In this document: positions 9,243 to 21,729 of the stretch, piece by piece
How positions within the stretch are numbered: the stretch's first letter is position 1
Layout of the letters: each line of letters begins with the position of its first letter
Assembly: GCA_022539475.1 (NCBI GenBank)
Contig: VCMS01000102.1
Coordinates: forward strand, 62,001 to 126,000
Origin: Gracilaria domingensis
Taxonomy: Eukaryota > Rhodophyta > Florideophyceae > Gracilariales > Gracilariaceae
DNA: 64,000 nt
Reading direction: 5' to 3'
Notes under the pieces: generated by a model
The model's database searches: none
What the model was told of the DNA's origin: nothing
What the model saw: only the letters and a program-made list of their open reading frames with translations
Made by a program: the position numbers and the translations under genes

Positions 9243-11100
9243 CTTAGGAAATACATAATAAATTTATGTTGTTTACTTCACTACCTGGAATCTCGTCGCT
9301 GCTTGCGCTCCTACGGACAGCTGGAACTGGAGGGAATTCTTGGAAGTAGTCGGTCGCGCCAGGGAGGTGAGGAGAGTTGCTCCGGCTTCCCGAGGAGAAA
9401 ATCGAAGACCGTTTATATAGAACTTGAGGAGCTCAAAACGGGCTGGAATCGATGATTCTATAGCCCTACAATATACATTATTCTAATAACATTAAACACT
9501 TTATCCATTAGCACTGATAGTTCTTGCTCAAGTAACTTTATTGAAAACAGCTCTTTGGGTCGTTTGTCCAATAAGAATACTGGTCATAAGGTTTTGCCAC
9601 TACTGCTTCCCTTCTTTTTTGACATTTCTTCTCAAATGGTTTCATTAAATAGAACTAAAATTGATTTTATTTTTTGTTTTATGCTTTTTTCTTGATGTTC
9701 TCTTTTTTCTGTTCTTTTGTTTTCTTATCTTATTTTTTTGTTCTTTTGTTGAAATAATATATATTCTAATTATTGCAGACAGGAAATGGAATTTGTGAGT
9801 GTCCTGCAGAGCCCAAAAATAAAAGCGCACAGAAAACGTCTGGATTGGTAATATCTTTTGTAACCTCTTGAAGAACTTGTGTATGAGAAGTTTTTTTTTG
9901 TAAAAGAGAGTATCTTCTGATTGCAAAGACTTGAATATAGACTGACAGTGTTTCTTCAAATGTAGTTGTTAAACAAGGAGGTAGTTGTCATACATAGCAA
10001 GTAACCTATCTTTGCTTCTTTGGAAGAATAATCAACAATGAACTAGATAATAACACAGTGATAAGTGTAATAGTTTATATAATATTAGATTTTAGCAATG
10101 AGAATCTTCTTGGATTTTTTAAATGTAGAAGGAAACCGTGTTTCAAGAAAAAGCAAGATTACTTAGTTCATCATAATTTTAATTCATCTTTTTTGCTACT
10201 CTTCTTTCCTTGTCAAATAGAATTTTCTTCAATGTTTCATGGAGAGAGTGCTACTCTTTTATACCTAAGAAGTTGAAGCCGAAAATGGTCACGTTGCATT
10301 TGCACAAAATGTGAAATATTGCATATGCTGCTGAGTTTCTTCCTCGTTTGCAGGAAAATGAATTGATTTTTCTTTTCTTCCATCTGTCTTAACTTTTCAG
10401 AAATTGTTTTCCAAATGGCGTCCTTTTCTTGTATAGTAACCATATTCTGATAATATCGAAAAATAGAATTGAAATAGAAATTCCTTATCATAGTCGTATA
10501 TCAGTTATGGGAGGCATACTTTTAGTAATTAGTATATCCTGGTCATATTTTTGGTTCTACATAAGAACTTTTCGTATGTAAGTAGCCAAGAAAAATATGT
10601 ATAACATTCCAGACGGTAAAGGTTTGAGTGCAAAAGAAACCTAATACTTTCCATAGATATGACGCTAAATATTTATCATAAACATAATCGAGTCGGTATT
10701 TTTTTATGCTTAAAGAATTCATCTTGTTTTTTTCTGTCACCACGTTATGTTCATGAAAACGACAGAAAAGTCTTTTCTTTTAATCGGTTTTGAATAAGCG
10801 ATTTGTACTGTTCTAGTGCCTGTGAAGATATTTGGCGTTCCGTTTCACAAATCCAAAAATGTTCTTACTCTTCCCTATTTCTTCTAAGTAAATATTCAAT
10901 TTCGGTAAAGCAAAACGTGCTCCCTTGATACATGGGGATATAATTTTTAAATCTCTGATAGGAATGCTTTCGAATACTCGAAATGTATGAGTATTGGCCT
11001 ACGGATGGCGTGCTTTCGGCAGAATTGAGATACGCTATCCTGAGTGGTCGGCTATGACGTGGCGCAGATGAGTATTGGTCGCGTGTACGCGTGTGTAGAA
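9243..11100. other. AT-rich intergenic, no supported gene
   Basis: Minus frames of 104, 84 and 66 codons (9645-10743) are Lys/Phe/Ile-rich, as expected for random AT-rich DNA. The 84-codon frame at 10237-10491 has a somewhat helical, charged sequence but no family I can name. Confidence 0.35.
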
Positions 11101-14100
11101 ATGGGTGTGTTCACACATGTTTTGTTATGATTATCGGATATTTTACTGGCCGCTGCCGCGGCTCGTCGCCTGCACCACGTTTATGGACCTGCTTAGGTTT
11201 TCATTAGATTATTTAATTTAGTTTAACTAATTTATCGGTTACGATATAAGAGATAACCTCCCGGTCACCTCCTCTTTCAGTAAAGGGTAACCGAGTTCGG
11301 CTCTGAACTAGGTTCGCTTGCGCGAAGTGCTCAACTCTCTCGAGAGGGTCACCGCGTACAGTACGGACTAGATTCATCCCTCGGGATCATTCAGGCACTA
11401 CTGATCTACACAGCTGTTGCTCTCGGGCCTATTTTCGTCTTCGGATCATTGTTTTACTTGTCTTTTCTTGAAGATTACTACTTACCTGTGTCAGGTGGTT
11501 TTCCATCTCTGTACAGAGTTACTGCCGCGTGGGCTTAATAGACAACCCCAGTCTCCCGTCGTCGGGTCTGTTGCCGCTTGTCGTACGCCCCACCGAGGGT
11601 TCCTCTTTTGTTTCTTCCTTTTTTTTCCCCTTCTACCTAGGGCTTACGCCGCTTTACGGTACCTTTTCCCTCGACCATTCCGTCACTTTTCGCCGGACTT
11701 CTAGATCAGGCCTGTTCACCCCTCAACCTCCCTAGGTATATTCCGTACCACGGGCCGTCTTACACCCGCACTACCCGTGTTCGGAGGGCTCACCACTGAG
11801 TTCACCTCGTCTAGAGGGCAAGGACTCGAACGCCTAGAGAGACGATCCCATCGCTGGGGGGTTGCTCTACAAGTGGTCTCCGGACTTAGAACGGGTTTGA
11901 TTCTTTCCTTCGTTCTCGTTCTTGTCGAGAAGTCTCACGATTAGTGATCAATTGGTTTTTGGGAAGCTACTGTGAAACAGCGGACTCTCTAGAGTGTTTT
12001 ATGTGTTGTTCGTTACTTACTCTTCGGAGTATCGAGACCTCTCGTTGTTAATTTGATCTTACCGCTGTTCGGTACACCTTGGTCCGGTATGGCGCCACCT
12101 GCGCCGAACTCTCGAAACGGTGTGGCCAGAGATGCTGGTGTGCCTCCGCCTAGGCCTCCGCGTTCTCGCGCCTCCGTACCTGCAGGGTCGCCTGACAATG
12201 AACAGGTCCCGGAACCCCGGAGAGCTTCTTCAGTCACGTCGGGTTCGATCCCCGCTTCTACGGCAAGAGCTCCGCCCGTTACGGGTACTCCGGCCACGGA
12301 GAGACCAGACGATGTGGTTGAAACCCCTGGATACTCGTACCTCGAGGCTCAACTGCGTGTCTGTCAGCTCGCGCAAAATTCGTTGTTCGAGGATCTGCAG
12401 TGTCTCAGACGAAAGCTTGACCAAGCTGAAATCGGAGATCCGACAAATGACATTCGTGTCTTACGTCAAGACGTGAATTCCATTTTGGAAAGTCTGGGTG
12501 CACCAGCCACTTTTTTTCAAGCTTACCATTCCTCTATTCAGGAGCATTGAGCTGAGATCGATCGCTTAACCACTCGGTTGTCTACTCTAGAAGAGATCAT
12601 CTGGATGGATAACGCAGCTGATGTGAAGAAGGTTAAAGAAGAAGCTTCTAAGCGTTCGGCACGCCAGTCTCTGTATCACGGAAATCGACGATCCAAAAAG
12701 GAACTTCGTTACGACTCGGATTCGTCTAGTTCCAATTCTAACGTTCGCTCTGCGAAATCTACTTCATCCAGTTCTTCGGACAGTGAGGAAGACCGAGAAC
12801 GGTATGGGTGTCGTTCCTGCGAAACGAAGTCGAAGGCGACATATGCCACTCAAAGAGTGATTCGCTCTCACGAGAACGGTAGACGTCATCTTGAACTCAA
12901 GGAGTTGAAACCAACGAATCTCCTCTACAGGAAGCTGTTATCGTATCCTTATTACAGATTAGACGATTCATCGTCAAGTCGCACCTCGCGAAGCACCGGT
13001 AAGGTGAAGGACCACATCAGAAGACTGAATATCGTCTTTGCGAAGAAATTCGATGGCGAAGATTCAATTCTGGTACTGGACTTCCTGACCCGCTTTTTGC
13101 AGGAAGCAGACATTCTCGGTATGGACGAGGCTCAAGCATTTCTCGCTTTACCCTATTTTCTGTCAGGATGGCTGAAGATCAGTTTAACTCGGTCCGAGGG
13201 TCGTCCTGTGCATCTGATGGAGGTGTCAGCTGTTGGCCGGAAGCGGTCCAATATCTCCTGCGGTCCTATGCAACAGGAAGCGCGATTCACAACGCGACGC
13301 TCGCCCTACGAGATACGAAGCAGAAGACTGAAGAGACCGAAACGGTTTACTCAACTCGTTTGAATAAAGAGTTTTATCGCTGTGGAAATGTGTACTCTGC
13401 TCAGGAGAGATGCACGATGTTCGTGGATGGGTTAAACCTTTCTATCAAGGCTTTGATAGCACGATATCGCGAAGAGAGACGTAGGATAACGTATCTGGAA
13501 TTGGTCCAGTATGCCTAGGCTGAAGGCAAAGTCCTCCGTGCTCGGCGCCCGCCGAAACCCCGTCGCTCAAGGGCGTTGCTCGTCAACGAGTCATCTCCAT
13601 CTCTTTCCTTGGAACGTGGAAATTCCGTGAACCCGGATCTGGATAACGTCTACTTCGTTGGAAGTGCTCCCGATTCGTACTGGTCTTCTGACATTCGGTC
13701 GTCGTCGACTCCGACCTCGGAAGGTGACCCCGCACTCTATATGGGAGGAACACGGGTACAGGCCGCTCCACTCGCTTACGCGAACAACGGCAGCCGTTTC
13801 TCATGCCCAGGATAGGTGAATGCGCACCCGCAACGACGGCCAGATGGTAATCGATCTTTCGATAAGTCGGTGACGACCATCTGTCATATTTGTCACCGAC
13901 CCGGTCATAATGCACCTGTGTGCTTGTTGCCCGCTCGGGAGTTATCGAAAATTATCGGGTGGTATGAGTCTTTGTCACCAGCTGACCGTGCTCGTGTTCC
14001 GAGTAAGAATTATGAAGAGCAAAGGGCAAAGTTTGGGAATCCTGTTACAGGACAGACCGTTCGAACTGAGCAACCTCGGAACCAGGCTGAACAGGTAGCT

Positions 14101-17100
14101 GTGACCAACCCCGAACCCGGGAATTCTGTTTCCCACTCTGGACAGAGTTTGCCGTCGTCGGCCAACCCACCCCAGAGAAACTAAACTTGGTAGTTCCCCC
14201 TGCGGCAGGGGCGTCTCCTGAGCCGAAGTCGGAGACGCCCGAGGCGCCGCCGCTTCGCTCCCAGGCTACTTTCCTTAAGAGGAAGATCCTCACGAGAAAG
14301 ATGGCTCAATCTGACGTGGACTCACAGCTTCTAACGGTTCTCCGTCGTCCGTGGGTACGGTCCCGAAATATCCGTAACCCGGATAGAGTCCTTGTGATGG
14401 CCAAGAGAAATTATAAGGTTTACTCCGACCTCGGCTTATCACACCAGTTTATGGTTCGTCAACTGTCTGTGTTGGACACGGGCGCTGCGCCCAATCTCAT
14501 TCACTCTTCGTTAGTGCCCCCGGCACTTCAGAAATTCGTTCGCTATGGTCCAGGCTTGGATATTGCTGACGCGAACAACAACCCGTTGCGCACGGTTGGT
14601 GTCTTAACTCTCACAGTAAGACTTGGCACCTACGTGGTGAAACTGGAATTTGTTGTCTGTGATTCATTCGCTGCACCGGTTATACTCGGTTGTAATTTTT
14701 GCGACCGCTTTGTTGAAGCGATACGCTCGAGAGCAAAAGTCGTGGAAATGGAAAATGGTACAACCATTCCGATTGTTCGGAAGCCGTTAAGGCGCGCAAT
14801 CCGGAAGCGCGTTCTGTTACCTGTGGCTCAGAAGTTTCCAAATGTGGATCCCAAATCAACAAAGCTTCGCATAGCGAAATCCGTTTCAATCCCGCCGGAA
14901 TCCCGGCTGTGGGTGCAGTGCATCTCCAAACAACATGGAATTCGACTAGTTCAACCATCTTCATCGTTATACGATCAGCGAAAGCTCGATTTAGCTAATA
15001 ATGTTGTTTCTATCGAGCTCGATCAACCTTTCAAAGTACTGGTTGCCAACTTTGGCAAAACCACTCAGTGGCTAGTCAAACACCAGGTACTGGGTTCGGT
15101 CCTGCCGCATCCGAAGGCGCTCGTACAGACGAGAATCCCAACGTCCGTCGGTCTGCCCGAAGCCGAGGAGGGGGAGGTGCGTCCTGGAAACTCCGTTTTG
15201 TCGGACTCCTCCTGGAATGGAAACTCTGCCGTACCGGAAGCAGTTGCTACTGAAGAGGTGAATCTAGTTAGTTCGGGTCACGAACGACCGTTCACTCCGG
15301 TTAAATCAGCGCGGCCCCCTCGCACAGAACAGACGAATCCTGGTGAGGAATTATGGAAGTTGAACCTAGACAATGTCCTAGCGTCTCATCGCGAGAAGTT
15401 GCGAGACATGCTCAGAGAATTTACTCCCATGTGGGACGGTTACTTTGGAACAATTGGAATTACGGAGCTCCGTATTGATCTGCTCCCAGATACTCGCCCC
15501 ATCGCGCAACATCCGTATCGGGCAGGCTCGAAAGCGCGGGAAGAAGAAAAGTCTCAAGTCGAGAAGATGCTACGTGCCGACGTACTTGAGCCAGCTCAGT
15601 TGTCATGGGCATCGCTCTTTGTACTTGTTGCGAAGTCGGATGGATCGTGGTGTTTTTGCATCGATTACAGGCGACTCAACGCCGTCACCGTCAAAGACGT
15701 GTATCCGATTCCACGGATGGATGAGTACATCGACTCGCTGGGAAGCGCCAGAGTAATTACCGCCCATGACGCCAATTGGGGTTACTGTCAGGTTCCAATT
15801 CGAAAGGAAGATCGCGACAAGACCGCGTTTGTATGTCACCAAGGACTGTATCGTTTCAAACGGATGCCCTTCGGGCTAACGAATGCTTCCGCTACGTTTC
15901 AGCGGGCGATTGATATTCTGTTGGCCAGATTCAAGTGGAAGACTTGTCTTGTGTACTTGGACGACATTGTCGTATTTTCCAACAGTATGAATGAACATAA
16001 GTCCCATGTGAGGGAAGTGATGCAGGTTCTGCGTGACGTAGGTGTTACCTTGAAGGTCAAGAAATGCGAATTCTTTACCCACTCGGTGAAATATCTGAAC
16101 CACATTATCCGCCCAGGGAAACTCTCGGTCGACGAGGTAAGGGTGAAGTCGCTAAAGGAAGCGAAACATCCGACAACTCAAACGGAACTCCGATCATTTC
16201 TCGGTTTGGGTAATGCCTACCGTCGGTTCGTCCCGAATTTCGCTGATACTGCAGCTCCTCTCAACTCTCTTCTCAGGAAAGGACAGCCAGTTAAACTAGA
16301 ACCATTCGAAGATACGGAAGCATCCGCCTTTTCGTCGTTAATCGACGCTGTTACGTCTCCGCCGATTTTGGCGTTGCCCACTCCAGGGCTTCCATATGAA
16401 GTTGATACTGATTCCAGTGACCACCAAGTGGGGTGTGCATTGTTTCAAGTCTCGAGGGAAGGCGAGCGACGTCCAGTTGGATACTGGTCTCGTTCATTGA
16501 ACGTGCATGAGCGTAATTACTCAGTCTCTGAGAAAGAGTGTCTCTCCGTCGTTTGGGCGCTGTCTATCTTAAGACCCTATCTCATGGGAACCCATTTTCA
16601 GGTACATACCGATCATTAGGCTCTCCGCTGGCTTATGGAGATCTCCGAGCCATCGGGTGGCTTTATGGGTTGGCGTCTCCGTCTATCGGAATTAGATTTT
16701 CATGTCCGGTACATACGGGGCACCCTGAACATGCAGGCTGACGCGCTTTCCCACTTAGGAACGTCTGGTGAAGCAGAATCTGTGGACGACGACGACATAT
16801 CATGCTTCTTGGTGGAAGACTGGGAGGAAGACTGCGAAATTACGGACGACGTCTGTGACGATATTCTCGCCCCAGAAACGGCCGCGCCACCGCCTGGCTC
16901 ATTTGAACCCATTACCGCTGAAGAGGTAATACGTGAACAGCACGGGGATCCTTTCTGTACTCAGATAAGGGCCCGACTCAACGGGGTATTCAAGATACCC
17001 TTTCTAACCAACGATCAGGGATTCCTTGTTAGGATTGTTGAGCCACGCCGTCAAGTTGTGGTTCCACACTCCCTACAATGGAGGGTTCTCCATATATTCC

Positions 17101-19640
17101 ACTTTGCAAAACTTGGGGGATAACCCTGGTGGCAGGAAGTTGTATCTAACTCTCCGAAGACACTTTTGTTGGCCAGCTTTGGCATTCGACTGCTACGCAG
17201 TACGCCGTTTTTGCACGGAATGCGCCAAGAACAACGTCAAACTCCGACAAAATTCGAAGTCGATGACGCTGTTCCCAGCCCGGGCTCCTTTGGAGTTCGT
17301 CGCTATCGACATTCTGGCCGAATTAATTCGAACCGCACGCGGTCACAGGTATCTCCTGGTTATCACGGACAGGTTTTCGAAGTTAATGCGAACGGTTCCG
17401 TTGAAGCAGATCACTGCAGCAGCAGTTGCACAAGCATTTGTGACGCATTGGGTCTTCACTTGCGGACCACCCGTTAATCTGCTTTCAGACAATGGCTCGC
17501 AGTTTGCGTCAAAGTTCTTTATGGACGTATACCGTATCTTGGATGTCAAGAATTTGTTTACTACAACCTACCATCCCCAGTGTAATGGGCAGGTAGAACG
17601 ATTTAATCGTACAATGCTTAACGCATTACGATCCTATGTTGCGGATCACCAAAAGGATTGGGACTTGTGCACCGATGCTATTACGTACGCGTATAACACC
17701 CAGGTGCATCGGGTAACGAAGCTTTCGCCGTTTGAACTCGTTCTTTCGAGGATACCGCCACCGGTAGCAATCGAATCACAACCGACGCTAGCGTCTTTCC
17801 CGTCACCACGGATGTACAAGGACACCTGGAAAAATTGGCTAGCCAAGATGGTACCGGTCGCCCGGAAGGCCATGGACAATGCATAGCTTACGTATAAGCG
17901 TAATTTCGATCGCCGACTTCGCGGTACACCAGTGGTGGTAGAGCCAAACAGCTTTGTGTTCCTTCGAAAGGAGTATTACAATCCTGACAAGGAAAAGAGA
18001 CATAAGCTCTCCTCCATCGCCGATGGCCCCTATCACGTTCTTTCCGTCAATCCAGATACTGTCGTACTCGACATTGACGGACGTCATGTACGAATCTCGC
18101 GTGACCGTTGTGCCCGCCCCGACGCCGCCCACCGCTACTGGGCCCACCTCAACCAATACCCAATCAGGGGATCCTCAACAGAACGCAGAACCGTCAACAG
18201 CGGCTACACTACCGTCGCCCCCGACGATTCTTCCGCACCCGGATCGAGGATTAAGCGATCTACCTACAGTAGGTCCTTCTGGCCACAGAACTAAACTTAC
18301 TACTACTTGGACGAATTCCAACTACTCTGCACGAGTATTTACAAGGGTAACCCCCCCACCCCATCTCCTGATGGAACCCGTGGCGCCACCTTAGGAGGAG
18401 GAGGATACCGCAGCTGCTGCGAATGGCACTCACGCTCCGGTGCCGCCCGGTCCCCCAACCACGGGAAATGTGATCCACACTGACAATCCAGTCGCTCCCG
18501 TAGGAGACTCTAGTGGCACGGTCGCCTGGACGCGCCCCGATCGCGAGAACGCCGCTTTTTCGTCCGCCAATATCACGGATGACGCCCGTACTCCCCGCAA
18601 GAGGCGGAACGTCGCCGCAGAAGCAGCTACCCACCATAGGATTGCTGGCCGCTCGAAGTCACGTAACCGCGTCGAGAATGACAGTCGAACTGTGAAGACA
18701 ATTTCCGCTGGTCCGGACCAGCCGTCATACGCGGAAGAAGAGCGCTGCAACCCTGAAAGAGGAAGCCTCGTGAACGAGTTGTGTTGAATATTACCATTCA
18801 TTACGGATTCCTTTGTGGGACTTTTAACGCTTTCTTGGAAGCCGACAGTCTACAGTGTGAACCACGTCGCGTGTGGAGACTTGGAACCCCGCCACCACTG
18901 CAAGAGTGCTACCTCCGTGACACGGGGCGTGACAGCACCAGGCGCGTGCCACGCGTTGGCACGTTACAACGTGGAAAGCCCTAATGAGTGGTCGGCGACC
19001 TTTCGCGAACGGATGGCCCACCACGACACGCACACGGTTGTCGTGTTCGCCAATCTGTGGCGTAGAGCCAATCAAAGCTCGTGGCACAAGCCCCGTGGCC
19101 GGGCAAACCGCCGCCCTGCCAAGGGAGTGCCGTACGAACCTCCGTCACCGAAACGCCTATCCCCGTGAAGGCCGGGAGATTCGTCAACCGGAAGTACTAC
19201 CGTTTTTCGGTCTCTCGACTCTCGTCGAATAACGTGAGACCGTTGGACTTGTCTGTTCGAGAACTTTTCAACTAACCCTCCAGCCCCAGGATAGGACGCG
19301 TAGGACGCGAGTTACAGTACGGCCGCCACAGCCGAATGCGTGGAAAACCGCGGAAGTAAGCCCGTCTCCAACACTTGGAACCCCTCACCTGCGTGATCTT
19401 AGGCAGCTACAGAACCTCTCCAGGTGAAACTGCGTCAGCAGGAGTGGCCCATACGCCATGGAGGCCCGCGAACGGGAAGTGTTCTCCCAGGAATTCTTTA
19501 TCGAACGCATCGTGAGTCACGTCGTGAACCTCGATGGGGAGACTGAATACCAAGTCCGTTGGTACGGATACTCCCCTGCGGAGGATACTTTCGAGCCGAT
19601 CGAACATCTGCCTCGATCGAAGGTTCTCGCCTACTACTGA
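11100..19640 (+). mobile_element. Ty3/Gypsy retroelement with chromodomain (broken)
   Basis: Fossil element on the plus strand. The 5' leader and presumed LTR zone is 11100-12088, but I could not pair LTRs by eye and the exact edges are unknown. Parts in order: Gag (12089-14180, with a CCHC zinc knuckle near 13885), aspartic protease (around 14470), reverse transcriptase (about 15480-16130, with the YLDD active-site motif), RNase H (about 16380-16740), integrase (about 16900-17880) and a proline-rich linker. A chromodomain at 19458-19640 places it among chromovirus-like Gypsy elements. It is broken, with roughly ten breaks. Domain sequences are still easily recognised, so it is not ancient. 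Confidence 0.88.
19458..19640 (+). other. Chromodomain of the Gypsy element
   Basis: The frame holds the chromodomain pattern FFIERIVSHV, then EYQVRWYGYS, then EDTFEPIEHL, that is the aromatic residues and the Y-x-V-x-W-x-G-Y core of the family. In chromoviruses this domain, at or near the end of integrase, guides insertion to marked chromatin. Here it lies unusually far, about 1.6 kb, beyond the integrase core. Confidence 0.8.
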
Positions 19641-20080
19641 CGCAAGCGTTTACTGCCGCCTCCAAACTTGGACGCAGCCCAGGTAGGGTGACAGTACTAC
19701 TGTGCCGTGAAGTGAACCGACGGGCCCACTTGTTGGAGAGTTATTGATGGTACTACCAAAAAGTTTGGGTTGTTCCTATGGAAGGAAGAATTGAAGAGAT
19801 GAAAGAAGAAAGATGATTTCTGTCTAAAAGACGCCGATTTATCGGAAAGAAGCGAACCACCGTCTAACCGTCCGTGTGAACATGTCGTGAAGTTACACGT
19901 ATAATGGAGAATCGTATTGGAACGATGGTGCCCCAAAAGCGTTAAACCGTAAACCGGTTATGAAAGAAGTGACATCGAAGTCTCTTTTATTCTAAGGAGA
20001 AGTTGTACCGCTAGGTATTACGGAGTGCGTTTGTCGCAGAGCCTATCACAGCCCATCATGGAGGAAGCCCACCGTTGGGA

Positions 20081-21466
20081 TCACTGCCATCCAGTCGAAG
20101 GACCGGCACCTCCAGGGTTGGACGGCCCCGCTTGGGAAGGCTGACTCGCGAAAGCCTTCGCCCCTAATGCCAACAGATGGCCAAGGTCGTACATATCCGG
20201 TGGAACTGGCACCCCAAGTCCAAGGACTTGGTTGAGCATCGCTACCACGCAAGGGTTGATGTTCCCCTGCGAAAGGCCCACGCCCCAACCGATGGGAGCA
20301 ACTGGCGCAACCGCCACTCCGACGACCGGAACTCCTGCGGAAGCCGCCGACGGACCTCCCGTTGCCGGGTCTTCCCCAGTAACATCCACCATTGGATCGT
20401 CCTCCTCTGCTACGGAGTAATAGTTTTCGGAAAACATGAACCCAATATGGTGATCGCTCGGAACCACTCGAGGAAATCCACGTAGGACGGGAGCCCGCTC
20501 CTTCGGAACGGTCACGCCCTCCCAGGGATCGTAATACACGAAGTCTCCGGCACCCGGATGTCTTCGCCCTGGCGAACGGTCGTAGTGCGAACGAGTGCTT
20601 CTGGGGACGTTTTCCGCCGGAACGGTACTCCAATCAATGGAATCGATGAGATCGATAAGGCTGATAACCTCGCTGACGTTGTCGTCCGAACCGAGCGCGG
20701 TGTATAAGTTCAGTGATCTAATCACATTCCGTAACCTCGGAGGCAAATACCAAACACGGTTCTGGTCTTATGCTTCCCATAGCATAAACGCGGCAACCCG
20801 AGTGACCCATTCGGCGATGAAGAGCATCCAATACTCCGAGTGCGGATTCGCAATCATGCGTGACCCCACATAGGAGATGCACGGAGGCAATTCCGGGAAA
20901 CACCAGCGTGGCACCTCATAGTGAGCCCACCACGATGGGAGTGGAGCGAATCGACCCGCTAGTGCGTCCGGACGCAAACATTCAACCTCCATATTGTGGT
21001 GCGGGATCAGATACCCGAACCGCGATCGCCATTTGCGTTCGTTTCGCAGTGGGTCGAAGAAGCTTCCCTCTTCCCAAGGGCGATGTAGATACCGAAACTC
21101 CGCTCGCAGGAGAGGCCTGTTGAACAGGAGAATGCCCACTGGCATCGACTGCGGGAAGTTTTCCGCCGCCTGGAATTCCACGAGGTTCGCGCCATACGTG
21201 ATCTCTCCGTAAGTTCGGAACCGAGAAAGATCGAAACCGTATGACTCGGGAATCCTCTCGGGGAACGAGGCTCGGTCCTTCCGAAAGTATGCCAATCGCG
21301 GCATAGCCGCGCGCGCTTCATCCAGCGTTTCAGATCCACGGCCGCGCCGTTTCCGTGACAACACGTGAGGTGCGACCGCCACGCGGTGTCTCCAATCCCA
21401 GGAATCCACCATATCTCGGTGCAGGCCGCCAGGCAGCATAACCTTCTCGGTGTATGAATCCATCAA
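20081..21466 (-). pseudogene. Antisense reading frame downstream of the Gypsy pol region
   Basis: A minus-strand frame of about 460 codons lies between the chromodomain and the next element, opposite in direction to the Gypsy genes. It has about one break. The 5' two thirds look like a folded domain rich in Trp, Tyr and Arg (for example SWWAHYEVPRWCFPELPP). The 3' third is acidic and then Pro/Gly/Ala-rich. I recognise no family and it is not Gag-like. It may be an accessory antisense gene of the retroelement or a remnant of a separate unit. Treated as a fossil. Confidence 0.5.
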
Positions 21467-21729
21467 CGCTCTAGGTAGCCGTCAAAGGCCAAAATTAAGA
21501 AAAGTGCTGCTTGAGGCATCTTATTGTAAATCATGGATGTCGATATTGCGTTTGCCATCTTGAGAGTAAGTGGTGCTGAGCTCTGCGTTGGACAGCGCTT
21601 GGACCATCCGTTTAGGGCTCTTTGAGACCACCCCAGGTTGTTTCATAGTCTCGGTATCATGGCGTATAAAGCGCAGATAAGGTTCTGCATCTCCTGCTTC
21701 GTTCCTCCTGTTCTGCTCGTTTGGTACCT
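21467..21729. other. Junction between two retroelements
   Basis: No coding. A 3' LTR for the Gypsy element would be expected around here, but I saw no match to 11100-12060. Confidence 0.35.

Noticed and set aside
9645-10743. Three Lys-rich minus-strand frames
   Set aside because: Composition matches random AT-rich DNA; no motif.
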